Positions 31,251-39,593 of a stretch of DNA of 39,593 nt are shown piece after piece (the first letter of the stretch is position 1; the number at the start of each line of letters is the position of its first letter). The position numbers were made by a program, and so were the translations under genes. This DNA comes from Alloprevotella sp. oral taxon 473 str. F0040. Lineage in GTDB: Bacteria > Bacteroidota > Bacteroidia > Bacteroidales > Bacteroidaceae. The notes below the pieces were generated by a model. That model did not search any database. It had not been told where the DNA came from and saw only the letters and a list, made by a program, of their open reading frames with translations. Where the stretch lies: NCBI RefSeq assembly GCF_000318095.2, contig NZ_KB290714.1:99318-138910 (forward strand), given 5' to 3'.

Positions 31251-33056
31251 ATGCAAGACATTCGCAACATCGCCATCATTGCCCACGTAGACCATGGTAA
31301 GACGACGCTCGTGGACAAAATGCTCATGGCCGGTAACCTTTTCCGCGCCAACCAGCAGACGGGCGAACTTATGCTAGATAATAACGACCTCGAACGTGAA
31401 CGTGGTATTACCATTCTTTCTAAGAACGTTTCGATTAACTACAAGGATACGAAAATCAATATCATCGACACTCCAGGTCACTCCGACTTCGGGGGTGAAG
31501 TAGAGCGTGTGCTCAACATGGCCGATGGTTGTATCCTCCTCGTAGATGCCTTTGAAGGTCCGATGCCTCAGACACGTTTTGTGCTCCAAAAAGCATTGCA
31601 AATCGGGCTTAAGCCTATTGTGGTGGTGAACAAGGTGGACAAACCTAACTGCCGCCCTGAAGAGGTGCATGAGATGGTGTTTGATTTGATGTTTGAACTC
31701 GGAGGTACGGAAGAACAGCTCAACTTCCCCGTGGTGTATGGTTCGGCAAAGAACAACTGGATGGGGGAAGATTGGCAGAAACCCACTGAAAACATCGACT
31801 ATCTCCTCGACACGATTCTCGAATATATCCCTGCTCCTGAACGCTTAGAAGGCACTCCTCAGTTGCTCATCACTTCGCTCGACTACTCTAACTACACTGG
31901 TCGTATCGCTATCGGTCGTGTGCATCGTGGTACCATCACCGAGGGAATGAACATCACCATTGCTCACCGTGATGGAACGATGGAGAAGACCAAAATCAAG
32001 GAACTCCAAACCTTTGAGGGTATGGGACGCCAAAAGGCTACTGCTGTGTCGAGTGGTGACATTTGTGCGGTGATTGGTCTTGAAAAGTTTGAGATTGGCG
32101 ACACCATCACGGACTTTGAAAACCCCGAACCACTGCCTACGATCGCGATTGACGAACCTACGATGTCTATGCTCTTTGCCATCAACGACTCTCCTTTCTT
32201 TGGTAAGGAAGGTAAGTTCTGCACTTCTCGTCACATCAATGAGCGTTTGGAGAAAGAACTCCAAAAAGACTTGGCACTCCGTGTGGAACAAGGTGCTGAC
32301 ACTGACCGATGGATCGTTTCAGGTCGTGGTGTGCTCCACCTTTCTGTGCTTGTGGAGACGATGCGCCGCGAAGGTTACGAACTGCAAGTGGGACAACCTC
32401 AGGTGATTTATCATGAGATTGATGGCGTTCGTCACGAACCTATCGAGGAACTTATGATCAATGTGCCCGAAGAGTTTGCTTCTAAGATGATCGACATGGT
32501 GACACGTCGCAAGGGTGAGATGGTGGCTATGCACAATCTCGGTGAGCGTGTAGACATCGAATTCATGATTCCTTCACGTGGCATCATTGGTTTGCGTACC
32601 AACGTCCTCACTGCTTCGCAAGGTGAAGCCATCATGGCACACCGTTTCAAGGAATATCAACCTTTCAAAGGCGAAATCGACCGCCGCAGCAATGGTTCGA
32701 TGATTGCACTCGAAGGCGGTACTGCCTTTGCTTATGCCATTGATAAGCTCCAAGACCGCGGTAAGTTCTTCGTTTCTCCTCAAGATGATGTTTATGCGGG
32801 TCAGATTGTGGGTGAACATATTCACGAGAATGACCTCGTTATCAACGTGACGAAGGCGAAGCAACTCACCAACATGCGTGCTTCGGGTGCTGACGACAAG
32901 GCGCGCATCATTCCTCCCACCATCTTCTCTCTCGAAGAAGCACTCGAATACATCCGCGAAGATGAGTATGTGGAAGTGACGCCTAAATCAATGCGTATGC
33001 GCAAGATTATCCTCGATCACAATGCACGCAAGCGTGCTTCTCGCACGGATGTCTAA
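31251..33056 (+). CDS. typA: Ribosome-binding GTPase TypA/BipA
   Basis: This 601-residue translational GTPase binds 70S ribosomes and aids large-subunit assembly under stress. G motifs are AHVDHGKTTL (G1, residues 10-19), RGITI (G2), DTPGHSDFGGEVER (G3), NKVDKPN (G4) and GSAKN (G5). EF-G-like domains III and V and the TypA-specific C-terminus with GVLHLSVLVETMRREGYE and DRGKFFVSPQDDVYAGQIVGE follow. Length matches the family. It is monocistronic, with its own promoter and a terminator at 33162. Confidence 0.98.
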   Translation: MQDIRNIAIIAHVDHGKTTLVDKMLMAGNLFRANQQTGELMLDNNDLERERGITILSKNVSINYKDTKINIIDTPGHSDFGGEVERVLNMADGCILLVDAFEGPMPQTRFVLQKALQIGLKPIVVVNKVDKPNCRPEEVHEMVFDLMFELGGTEEQLNFPVVYGSAKNNWMGEDWQKPTENIDYLLDTILEYIPAPERLEGTPQLLITSLDYSNYTGRIAIGRVHRGTITEGMNITIAHRDGTMEKTKIKELQTFEGMGRQKATAVSSGDICAVIGLEKFEIGDTITDFENPEPLPTIAIDEPTMSMLFAINDSPFFGKEGKFCTSRHINERLEKELQKDLALRVEQGADTDRWIVSGRGVLHLSVLVETMRREGYELQVGQPQVIYHEIDGVRHEPIEELMINVPEEFASKMIDMVTRRKGEMVAMHNLGERVDIEFMIPSRGIIGLRTNVLTASQGEAIMAHRFKEYQPFKGEIDRRSNGSMIALEGGTAFAYAIDKLQDRGKFFVSPQDDVYAGQIVGEHIHENDLVINVTKAKQLTNMRASGADDKARIIPPTIFSLEEALEYIREDEYVEVTPKSMRMRKIILDHNARKRASRTDV

Positions 33057-33149
33057 AATGCGTTGAGCTGCGCTGGAAGACTAGCATTTCTACCTTCATT
33101 TTATGAGAGGTTAGGGACAAGTGTTTCGCAGCAGTACAGCAAAATAGAA

Positions 33150-33200
33150 TCAAAAAAAAAAAAGCCGTAGTAGAAATGATTTCTACTACGGCTTGTTTTA
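33150..33200. terminator. Bidirectional terminator between typA and the DUF3298 gene
   Basis: AAGCCGTAGTAGAAAT (33162-33177) and ATTTCTACTACGGCTT (33179-33194) form a long perfect palindrome. A run of 12 A before it gives T12 for minus-strand transcripts, and TGTTTTA follows for plus-strand transcripts. It serves two convergent genes. Confidence 0.88.
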
Positions 33201-33236
33201 TAAAGTACTAGTGCCTGTATGATAAAGTCTTCGTGC

Positions 33237-34084
33237 TTACTTCAAATAGGTTTTTCCCGAAGCATTGAGCAAAGGTTTGAGCTTTGCAAAAGGTATTTGC
33301 ACTGTCGGCATCCCCACAGCGTAAGGGCCGATTTCATATTGTGAGACACCAGTTGCAATCCCTCTTTGGTGAGCCAAGGTTCGGTTTCGGGAAGGGGAAG
33401 ATTGATCAGTTTCATTTCAGCATTGTCAGAGTCGTATGCACCAGAAATCATGAGAAGTTCTCCCAATTCTTCTTTATTTCTTGCATCAAAAGCTTTGATC
33501 AATCCTTTGACAAGGAGTGGATGAAGTGCATTCTCATCACTAATCATTGATTTATCAAACTTGCGACCGTCACTCTTGCGGAAGGTGGCACCCGACAAAC
33601 TGCTACCACCATGTGCTCCTCCACTATACCAGTAAGTGCTGGCTTCGAAGGTGATGTACTTGTCAGTCTCATACACCTTGGTGATGCTGATATTATGCTC
33701 ACCATTGGTGATATCATTTTCTTCTTCAGCCACCCAATGCTTCTGATAATAGTTGAGCATTGCTTGTCCATCGTTGATATCGCCTTCATACTTTCCTCCG
33801 AGCCGTTCGTTCACCCATTCGTTGATGGCAGTAGCTAGGTGAGGATGCTCTTTGCTCTGCGCAAGAACAATGGATGCTCCATAAGAATAGTGCGCGGTCT
33901 TCATTTTTTTTGAAAACTCCTTCAGCGATAAATCTTCAGCACTAGACATTTCTACTCGCTGACTATCGGCAACTGTTGCCACCGAGTCAGAGGATACAGT
34001 GGTTTCTGCCGTTGTTTTTTGTTTGCAGGCGACGAGAGATAGCATCCCCACCGCAATAGCTGTGTAAAGCAAGAGAGTTTTCAT
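33237..34084 (-). pseudogene. DUF3298 (RsiV-like) lipoprotein with a frameshift near its 3' end
   Basis: The intact frame (33242-34084, 280 residues) starts with a lipoprotein signal (VGMLSLVAC, Cys near 20). The DUF3298 region includes ITFEASTYWYSGGAHGGSSL and DGRKFDKSMISDENALHPLL. After GLQLVS the reading frame turns into an unrelated Cys-rich tail (HNMKSALTLWGCRQCK). In another frame the DNA encodes QYEIGPYAVGMPTVQIPF, the usual end of DUF3298 proteins, running to a TAA at 33237-33239. One lost base (or two gained) near 33338-33345 explains it. This is either a real frameshift or a sequencing error. The role is presumably an envelope lipoprotein; RsiV relatives bind lysozyme. Confidence 0.8.
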
Positions 34085-34141
34085 ATCTTATAAATGATAA
34101 GTGGTAAGAAATTAAGGAGAATTTTAGGGTAATATAGCCCT

Positions 34142-34999
34142 CTATTCCCATACTGCTTCGACAAAACGGGGGAGATCGAAGCAATCGTTGATGACGCGGA
34201 CGGAGGTATAACCCATGCTCTCAAAGAGAGTGGCAACAGCCGCGGTAAAGTCCGTGTGAGTCTCTACGAGAAGACTGCCCGAAGGTCGGAGCGCGTGCCA
34301 GCCCAATCGCGCCAACGCGTGATAAAAGAGGAGCGGATTGTCATTGGGAACGAATAGAGCCGAGTGTGGTTCGTAGTTCACCACTTGCGCTTCCATCGTT
34401 TGCGCTTCCTCCTCGGGAATGTAAGGAGGATTACTCACAATGGCATCCAAAGATTGTGGAGCAAGTGTGGGAGTTTCGGCTTCTTTGAGTAAGTCGCGTA
34501 GCAGAAAATCTACGCGCGCTCCAAGGGAAGCTGCATTTTCTTGTGCCACTTGCAAAGCCCCTTCCGAGATGTCCCAAGCTGTGACGTGTGCCAGTGGGAG
34601 AGCTTTAGCCAAACTAATGGCGATGCAACCACTTCCTGTGCCCACATCTAAGATGTTGGACAACGCGCCACAGCATTTTTCGGTCGCCAGTCGCACCAAA
34701 TCTTCTGTTTCTGGGCGAGGAATCAAGGTATCTGCTGTGACCTTAAAACGATGACCACAGAACAACTCAAATCCCACCACTTGTTGCACTGGCACGTGAG
34801 CTAAAAGTTGCTTCACATCACTGTCAATTTTGGCTTCCTCTTCGGTAGTAAGGGGCAATTCCTCATTGAGCAACAGCTGTGTGGTGGAGAGTCCGAAACA
34901 ATCGGTCAGGTATCGAGCAGCGATAGCCCCAGCTTCCTGCACCTCATAGACATCAGACAACTTCTTTTGTAAATCGATTTGGAAATCTCTAGGCTTCAT
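34142..34999 (-). CDS. prmC: Peptide chain release factor N5-glutamine methyltransferase
   Basis: This 285-residue enzyme methylates the GGQ glutamine of RF1 and RF2. The N-terminal helical domain includes LLNEELPLT and VQQVVGFELFCGHRFKV. The SAM-binding motif is ILDVGTGSGCIAISLAKALP and the catalytic signature is NPPYIPEEEAQ. Length is standard. It starts 21 bases after the stop of the LTA-synthase-like gene, suggesting co-transcription. Confidence 0.95.
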   Translation of the reverse strand: MKPRDFQIDLQKKLSDVYEVQEAGAIAARYLTDCFGLSTTQLLLNEELPLTTEEEAKIDSDVKQLLAHVPVQQVVGFELFCGHRFKVTADTLIPRPETEDLVRLATEKCCGALSNILDVGTGSGCIAISLAKALPLAHVTAWDISEGALQVAQENAASLGARVDFLLRDLLKEAETPTLAPQSLDAIVSNPPYIPEEEAQTMEAQVVNYEPHSALFVPNDNPLLFYHALARLGWHALRPSGSLLVETHTDFTAAVATLFESMGYTSVRVINDCFDLPRFVEAVWE

Positions 35000-35020
35000 C
35001 TTTCCTCTATTATCTATCGT

Positions 35021-36937
35021 TTATTTCAGGGCATCCATGTGTTGATAAGCCTTTTGCATGAAAGCCTTCACCTTGCGCAAGCGGTCACCCTTCGAATCGG
35101 GCGTCACCTTCGACACACTCTTGGAGTTGAGGTCGAAAATTGTGGTTCCCGTGCTGTCGATAAAGGTGTATCCTTCGGGCCAAGTGTGGATAGCGAGCGG
35201 ATAAGTGTAAGTTTGAGAGAGTACATCTCTTGAGAATGTGAATCGACTATGGTCAATTCCCATCTGTCCTAAGAGCGTTGCTGCCACATCCGTTTGGTTA
35301 CAAAGTTTCGTCACCACACGAGGAGCACGCACCGCACCTCCTGTCCAAATGAGGGGAATGTGATATTTTCGGATATCGTATTCGTTGATGTCAGCTGGCC
35401 ATGTCACTCCGTGGTCTGGAAGAATCACAATCAGCGTGTTCTTCCACGCTGGAGTTTGTCGGAAAGCAGCGATAAATTCACCAATAGAATGATCCAAATA
35501 AGCAAAAGCATTGAGCATCTTATCGTCTAGTCGGTCATAAGGTACTTCCCAAGGCTCATGACTCGAGAGTGTTAAGAGCGTTTTGAACCATGGTTTGCCT
35601 TGCTTTTCCGAAGCATCAATGTTTTGACGGAGAATCTTCATCATCTCACCGTCGCACACTCCCCAAGGACTAGTGTGGCGAAGCGCAGCAGGGAAATCCA
35701 CATCGCCTAGCACACGATTATATCCCGTAGCGAGGAAGTAAGAATTCATGTTGGTGAAGTTCTTATCACCCCCATAGAGAAACTCCGTGTCGTAGCCCAC
35801 GCCTTTCAATGCCCCAGCGATAGAAGGTAGTACACGCGATTTGGCAGGCATCTTCATCACACTCGCATCAGGGAAAGAAGGATAGCCCGAGAAGGTGCAA
35901 AGTGTGCCGCGGTCAGTGCGGAAACTGTTGGCATAACATTGTGAGAAGAAGATCCCATTGGCAGCCAAACTGTCGAGATGTGGAGTGGTTTGGTGATTGC
36001 CTTCGGTGCAGCCCACCACACGTCCGCCGCAGCTCTCCATAAGGATGAGCAACACGTTAGGACGTTGCGTAGTGAGCAGAGAATCTTCGGGGAGAATCAC
36101 ACTCTTCGTGTTAAATTGCAGAGAGTTGTAGATATTATCGGCTTCTTCTGGGCTGAAATACTGTGCTTGCTTTGAATAATCCTGCTCTTTCAACAAAGAA
36201 TAGAAGAAGGAGAACACAGGGTTTACCGCAGCATGATTGTGATATTGCACCGTGGAATAGTAGACCATTCCCACGTTAGCCGTGGAACGTCCCACACCAC
36301 CGCGGATGCTCAGAAAGAGCAATCCACCTATCATCGCCCACAAGAGGGAGATGGGGAGTCGTTGCAAGAGAAAATGGCTCACATTGCGGAGAGAAACTGC
36401 GCAATGTACACAAGAATCCGTGTGGCTAGCGCGTGAAGATAGCTTTTGTGTAGGAGCCAGTTGCCAGAAAATCCAAGAAAGACCAGCCACAACGGCTACA
36501 AAACCCACGAACGCCAAGATGACAAAGCCCCAACCCAAACTTTCGGGGATGCTCGAAGGATTATCCAAGTAGGAAAGTGCCACAGCATCGAGTTTAAAAC
36601 CCCAACTCTTGTAGATAATCATGTCGATGATGATAATCAACAAGAAGATGGTGAGTATTGTCGTGGTGTAGATGCGATAGAGTTTGCGCCCTATTTTTGC
36701 ACTGGTTGCAGTGTTCCAAAAATGTCCCACCCAAGTAGCGAGCCAAATGGGAGCCGTAGCATACGCCGCTACGGAAAGATCAAGTGAAAGCCCGTGCCAC
36801 ACGATTTGTAAGAAATCGCTCAGGGTAGGAAATCCATTATAGCTAAAAAACAGCAACTTGCCCACAAAGAAAAGGATGAGCCAAGCGCAGAAGATACGAA
36901 GGAGGAAAAAGAGTTGTTTCATTGAAGTGTGTTTCAA
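35021..36937 (-). CDS. LTA synthase-like alkaline phosphatase superfamily membrane protein
   Basis: This 638-residue protein has five hydrophobic helices in its first 215 residues (for example LFFLLRIFCAWLILFFVGKLLFF and TTILTIFLLIIIIDMIIYK). An extracytoplasmic sulfatase/phosphatase-type domain follows over about 295-600. Active-site features are NVLLILMESCGGRVVG (metal ligand Glu), SFRTDRGTLCTFSGYPSFPD (Thr nucleophile region) and VILPDHGVTW with the Asp-His metal ligands. In Gram-positives the family makes lipoteichoic acid; in Bacteroidetes, which lack it, members probably transfer phospho-alcohol groups onto envelope glycans or lipids. The substrate is unknown. An in-frame ATG five codons downstream (MKQLFFLLRIF) is an equally good start. 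Confidence 0.88.
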   Translation of the reverse strand: MKHTSMKQLFFLLRIFCAWLILFFVGKLLFFSYNGFPTLSDFLQIVWHGLSLDLSVAAYATAPIWLATWVGHFWNTATSAKIGRKLYRIYTTTILTIFLLIIIIDMIIYKSWGFKLDAVALSYLDNPSSIPESLGWGFVILAFVGFVAVVAGLSWIFWQLAPTQKLSSRASHTDSCVHCAVSLRNVSHFLLQRLPISLLWAMIGGLLFLSIRGGVGRSTANVGMVYYSTVQYHNHAAVNPVFSFFYSLLKEQDYSKQAQYFSPEEADNIYNSLQFNTKSVILPEDSLLTTQRPNVLLILMESCGGRVVGCTEGNHQTTPHLDSLAANGIFFSQCYANSFRTDRGTLCTFSGYPSFPDASVMKMPAKSRVLPSIAGALKGVGYDTEFLYGGDKNFTNMNSYFLATGYNRVLGDVDFPAALRHTSPWGVCDGEMMKILRQNIDASEKQGKPWFKTLLTLSSHEPWEVPYDRLDDKMLNAFAYLDHSIGEFIAAFRQTPAWKNTLIVILPDHGVTWPADINEYDIRKYHIPLIWTGGAVRAPRVVTKLCNQTDVAATLLGQMGIDHSRFTFSRDVLSQTYTYPLAIHTWPEGYTFIDSTGTTIFDLNSKSVSKVTPDSKGDRLRKVKAFMQKAYQHMDALK

Positions 36938-37186
36938 GCGTCAGAAGATGTAGTCATCCTCTAGCGGCAAACCTCTGGTGTCAAATGTTTAGTGTAAGCC
37001 TAAACTGCTAAAATCCAATATCTATATTACCGATGTCAGACATCGACGTTGCTAGCATCAAACCTCAAAAGGTGCTACTTTCTAATGTCTAATACGTAAA
37101 TACAACCTTACGATGGTGAGCAAAAAGGGTCAGTGACCCTCTCTCTAATGTCAGACGTCTAACATCTAATCTCTAACGTCTAATTT
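36938..37186 (-). repeat. Intergenic TTAGA-type short repeats and palindromes
   Basis: The gap between two minus-strand genes contains near-tandem TTAGA units on the minus strand close to the ABC gene stop: ATTAGACGTTAGAGATTAGA, then TGTTAGACGTC and ATTAGAGAG at 37144-37187, plus ATTAGACATTAGA near 37080-37093. A small palindrome CGATGTCAGACATCG lies at 37031-37045. Such degenerate TTAGA arrays occur in intergenic DNA of Bacteroidetes. No gene is seen. Confidence 0.65.
37121..37140 (-). terminator. Short hairpin terminator after the ABC exporter gene
   Basis: On the minus strand AGGGTC-ACT-GACCCT is followed by TTTTG. The stem is only 6 bp but GC-rich and lies 47 bases after the stop codon. 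Confidence 0.6.
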
Positions 37187-39049
37187 CTATAATTGCTGCA
37201 TATCGTTGAGACGTTTGTAGTATCCATCGAGAGCGAGGAGAGAATCGTGTGTGCCACGTTCCACGATGCGACCTTCGTGTAAGACTAAAATCTCATCTGC
37301 TCCACGGATAGTCGAGAGACGGTGCGCAATCGCAATCGTGGTGCGCGTCGCCATCAAGCGTTCGAGAGCCTCCTGCACCAAACGTTCGCTTTCGGTGTCG
37401 AGTGCACTTGTAGCTTCATCAAGAATCAAGATGTCTGGATTCTTCAAGATGGCGCGTGCTATGGAGATGCGTTGTCGCTGACCGCCCGAGAGTTTACCAC
37501 CGCGGTCACCCACGTTGGTGTTGTAGCCTTCGGGAGTAGCCATGATAAAGTCGTGAGCGTTCGCCACTTTGGCAGCCTCGATCACCTGTTCGAGGGTCGC
37601 ATTTTCCACTCCAAAGGCAATGTTGTTGAAGAAGGAATCGTTGAAGAGAATCGCCTCTTGGTTCACGTTGCCAATGAGCGCGCGCAAATCTGCAATTCGC
37701 AGCTGGCGCACATCCGTGCCATCAATGGTGATGCAACCTCCCACCACATCGTGATAGCGAGGCACCAAATCCACTAATGTACTCTTACCGCTGCCACTCT
37801 GTCCGACGAGCGCAATGGTTTGACCGCGTTTCACGGTGAAGTCTACCCCACGAATCACCATTTGTTCGTCAGGCACTTGAGCATCAGCCCCTGCTTGTCC
37901 ATAAGCAAAGGTCACATTTTTGAACGCAATGCAGTCGGTGAGATGACCTATTTTCACAGGGTGTTCTGGTTCGCGGATTGGATTTTCAGCCAGGAGAATC
38001 TTGTTCACGCGTTCCATCGAAGCCATACCCTTAGGGATAGCGTAAGCAGCACGAGACAAATCTTTCAGCGGTTGAATCACGCTGTAGAGAATCACCATGT
38101 AGAAGATGAAGGTAGGTGCATCAATGGGGCTGTGGTCAGCAAAAATCAGCGTACCGCCATACCAAAGCACCAAGACAATGAGGCAAGTGCCCAAAAATTC
38201 ACTCACAGGGTGTGCCGAACCTTGGCGAATCGCCACGCGTGAGGCGATTGAGCGGAAATCATTGGCCGTCGTGTCGTAGCGTTCTTGCATTTTGCGCTCT
38301 GCACCAAAGGCTTTGATGATGCGCATACCTCCCAAAGTCTCTTCGAGTTGCGACATCGTTTCGCTCCATTTGATTTGCGCATCCATGCTTGACTGCTTGA
38401 GTTTACGGCCGATGCGTCCCATGCCCCAGCCCATCAAGGGGAGCACGAGGATAGTGAAAAGCGTGAGTTCCCAGGAAATGTAGAAAAGACTACCGAAATA
38501 GACCACAAGGAGAATCGGATTTTTCATCAGCATCTCCAAACTACCCATGATGGAATTTTCGATTTCGCCCACATCGCCACTCATGCGCGCGATGATGTCG
38601 CCCTTGCGCTCATCGCTGAAGAAGGAGAGTGGGAGGAGAGTGATTTTCTTATAAATCGAGGTACGGATGTCGCGCACGATGCCCGTGCGCACTGGCACCA
38701 TCGAAGCCACAGAAGCAAAATAAGAAGCCGTTTTCAACGCTGTGGAAAGCACGAGAAATAGCCCGATGAAGAGCAACGCAGTGCCTGCGCCATACTGCAC
38801 CACCAGTTGTGAAGTGTAGTAGTAGGCATTATTGACCGCAATGTCAGAAAAAGACATCCCTTCTTTGCCCCAATCGATGAAATGATAGACCTTTTGCTCA
38901 GTGTTGAAAAGGAGTTTGAGCATTGGGATGAGCGAAGCAAAAGAAAAGACATTAAGCACCGCACTCAGCACATTGAAAATCAGTGAGAGACCGATGTTAA
39001 ACTTATAAGGTGCAACGTAATGCACCATCATTTTGAAGAAATCTTTCAT
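37187..39049 (-). CDS. MsbA-like ABC exporter (fused membrane and ATPase domains)
   Basis: This 620-residue half-transporter has an N-terminal ABC transmembrane domain (six helices, about 15-330) and a C-terminal nucleotide-binding domain with Walker A VGQSGSGKST, Q-loop region NVNQEAILF, signature LSGGQRQRI, Walker B ILILDEATSALD and H-loop IAHRLST. It should work as a homodimer exporting a lipid or hydrophobic compound; lipid A-core flippase (MsbA) is the likeliest role in a Gram-negative. A small insert AYGQAGADAQVPDEQMVI just before the Walker A region is unusual but not disruptive. It is transcribed alone on the minus strand. Confidence 0.92.
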   Translation of the reverse strand: MKDFFKMMVHYVAPYKFNIGLSLIFNVLSAVLNVFSFASLIPMLKLLFNTEQKVYHFIDWGKEGMSFSDIAVNNAYYYTSQLVVQYGAGTALLFIGLFLVLSTALKTASYFASVASMVPVRTGIVRDIRTSIYKKITLLPLSFFSDERKGDIIARMSGDVGEIENSIMGSLEMLMKNPILLVVYFGSLFYISWELTLFTILVLPLMGWGMGRIGRKLKQSSMDAQIKWSETMSQLEETLGGMRIIKAFGAERKMQERYDTTANDFRSIASRVAIRQGSAHPVSEFLGTCLIVLVLWYGGTLIFADHSPIDAPTFIFYMVILYSVIQPLKDLSRAAYAIPKGMASMERVNKILLAENPIREPEHPVKIGHLTDCIAFKNVTFAYGQAGADAQVPDEQMVIRGVDFTVKRGQTIALVGQSGSGKSTLVDLVPRYHDVVGGCITIDGTDVRQLRIADLRALIGNVNQEAILFNDSFFNNIAFGVENATLEQVIEAAKVANAHDFIMATPEGYNTNVGDRGGKLSGGQRQRISIARAILKNPDILILDEATSALDTESERLVQEALERLMATRTTIAIAHRLSTIRGADEILVLHEGRIVERGTHDSLLALDGYYKRLNDMQQL

Positions 39050-39517
39050 GTTTCAGTCGAGAACGTATGTTCCCAATTTGAGAAAATCGTATGAGTTCAG
39101 AAGACAAAAATACTCGAAAAAAACGAGATGTAGAGGTATTTTTCCTATGAAATGATGAAACTCTGAGTTTCTCTTCTCATTTCGTGTCACATTGTTGCTT
39201 TTTCTTCCCTAAGTTGGTGCTGATCACTCGGAGTGATGGGAAACAACCCTCGTATATATATGGGTTTATAGATGTGAAAAACGGAGGGGTTTTGCTGTAA
39301 AAGATGTTTTCTGATATTATGGAAGTGAAAACATCTAAGATAAAAGTTGCGAAAGCTGTGTCGGACAATGAAAAGGTGACCTTGATGTCTAATAGAATCG
39401 TCACATCAAGATGATGGTTAGGTTGAGATAACCGTCTACACAGAATAGGGCGGAAAATTTCAATCAAAGCCCATGAGGAAAACATTCGCAAAACGAAAGG
39501 GAGATTTCAGAATGTAT
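39050..39517. other. Intergenic flank of the right-edge repeat
   Basis: No credible gene is seen. It contains two stem-loops: AGATGTTTTC/GAAAACATCT (39302-39311 with 39327-39336) and CTTGATGT/ACATCAAG (39381-39388 with 39403-39410), plus the motif at 39247. The open frame 39177-39491 on the minus strand has no family features and overlaps these structures. Confidence 0.55.
39247..39290 (+). repeat. Element-associated motif, weaker copy C
   Basis: CCCTCGTATATATATGGG followed by GTGAAAAACGGAGGGG resembles the two stronger motifs and points the same way towards the following repeat arm. The CCCTC to core distance is about 349 bases, some 30 more than in A and B. Confidence 0.45.
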
Positions 39518-39593
39518 CTCTCGCGTGAGCGCGTAGCGAGCGCATGCGTACACGCACTACAGGGATTCTGCACTTTTTGCTTTCACAACCTTC
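39518..39593 (-). repeat. Partial interspersed repeat arm at the right window edge
   Basis: CTCTCGCGTGAGCGCG..., an alternating CG-rich tract, then TGCACTTTTTGCTTTCAC and AACCTTC end the window. This is the left-hand arm of another element, cut within the conserved core at nearly the same base as the copy at position 1. Confidence 0.85.

Noticed and set aside
39177-39491. 104-codon open frame on the minus strand near the right edge
   Set aside because: Low-complexity, no motif or start context, and it covers stem-loops and the repeat-associated motif.

Overview
The window looks like a chromosomal segment of a Bacteroidales bacterium, probably Prevotellaceae-like (Alloprevotella or Prevotella is a guess from gene content and moderate G+C). 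The evidence is a set of Bacteroidetes-type promoters (TAnnTTTG at -7 with a TTG/TTTG element 20 bases upstream), a PorG/DUF6089 type IX secretion-type barrel beside uppS and bamA, a single-chain PurL, a DUF6242 lipoprotein, NhaD and the ptb-buk pair. Both ends of the window stop inside the same interspersed repeat, so it may be a whole contig broken at repeats.

Layout. 1-2.3 kb: ptb-buk on the minus strand and a tRNA-Arg(CCU). 2.5-10.2 kb, plus strand: NhaD antiporter, a small outer-membrane barrel, an ABM-fold protein, a rhomboid protease, an EEP-family hydrolase, argS and a viroplasmin-type RNase H. 10.2-12 kb: a 1.8 kb gene-free region with one full copy of the repeat (element A), then a dense cluster of DnaA-box-like sites, proposed here as the chromosomal origin. 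12-22.7 kb, plus strand: DUF6242 lipoprotein, PorG-like barrel, uppS, bamA, purL and a lipoprotein-type msrAB. 22.7-26.5 kb, minus strand: an accessory island with a tyrosine recombinase, a DUF262-HNH nuclease-like protein and an EcoRI-family adenine methyltransferase. 26.6-27.2 kb: a second full repeat (element B, inverted). 27.4-33.1 kb, plus strand: SpoU-type RNA methyltransferase, YifB/ComM ATPase, YihY membrane protein and typA. 33.2-39 kb, minus strand: a frameshifted DUF3298 lipoprotein, prmC, an LTA-synthase-like phosphatase superfamily protein and an MsbA-like ABC exporter. A partial repeat closes the window.

The most interesting finding is a cassette array at the 3' end of the methyltransferase. 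The expressed C-terminus begins at a TTTGAAATCTTAGG motif encoding FEILG and ends in RILIR. Between this gene and the DUF262 gene lie three further pieces with the same head and tail but different middles: two in the same orientation, one inverted. None has a proper start codon. At one junction the same DNA encodes the tail of one cassette in one frame and the head of the next in another. With a tyrosine recombinase 1.3 kb away, this looks like a system that switches the methyltransferase C-terminus by inversion or recombination.

The second notable feature is the roughly 370-395 bp noncoding repeat family. It has inverted terminal arms (conserved GTGAAGGTTGTGAAAGC core plus a CG-rich alternating tract) around an interior whose motif spacing is conserved almost to the base although the sequence has diverged. 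An associated CCCTC...ATATGGG motif lies about 320-350 bp from the core in three copies.
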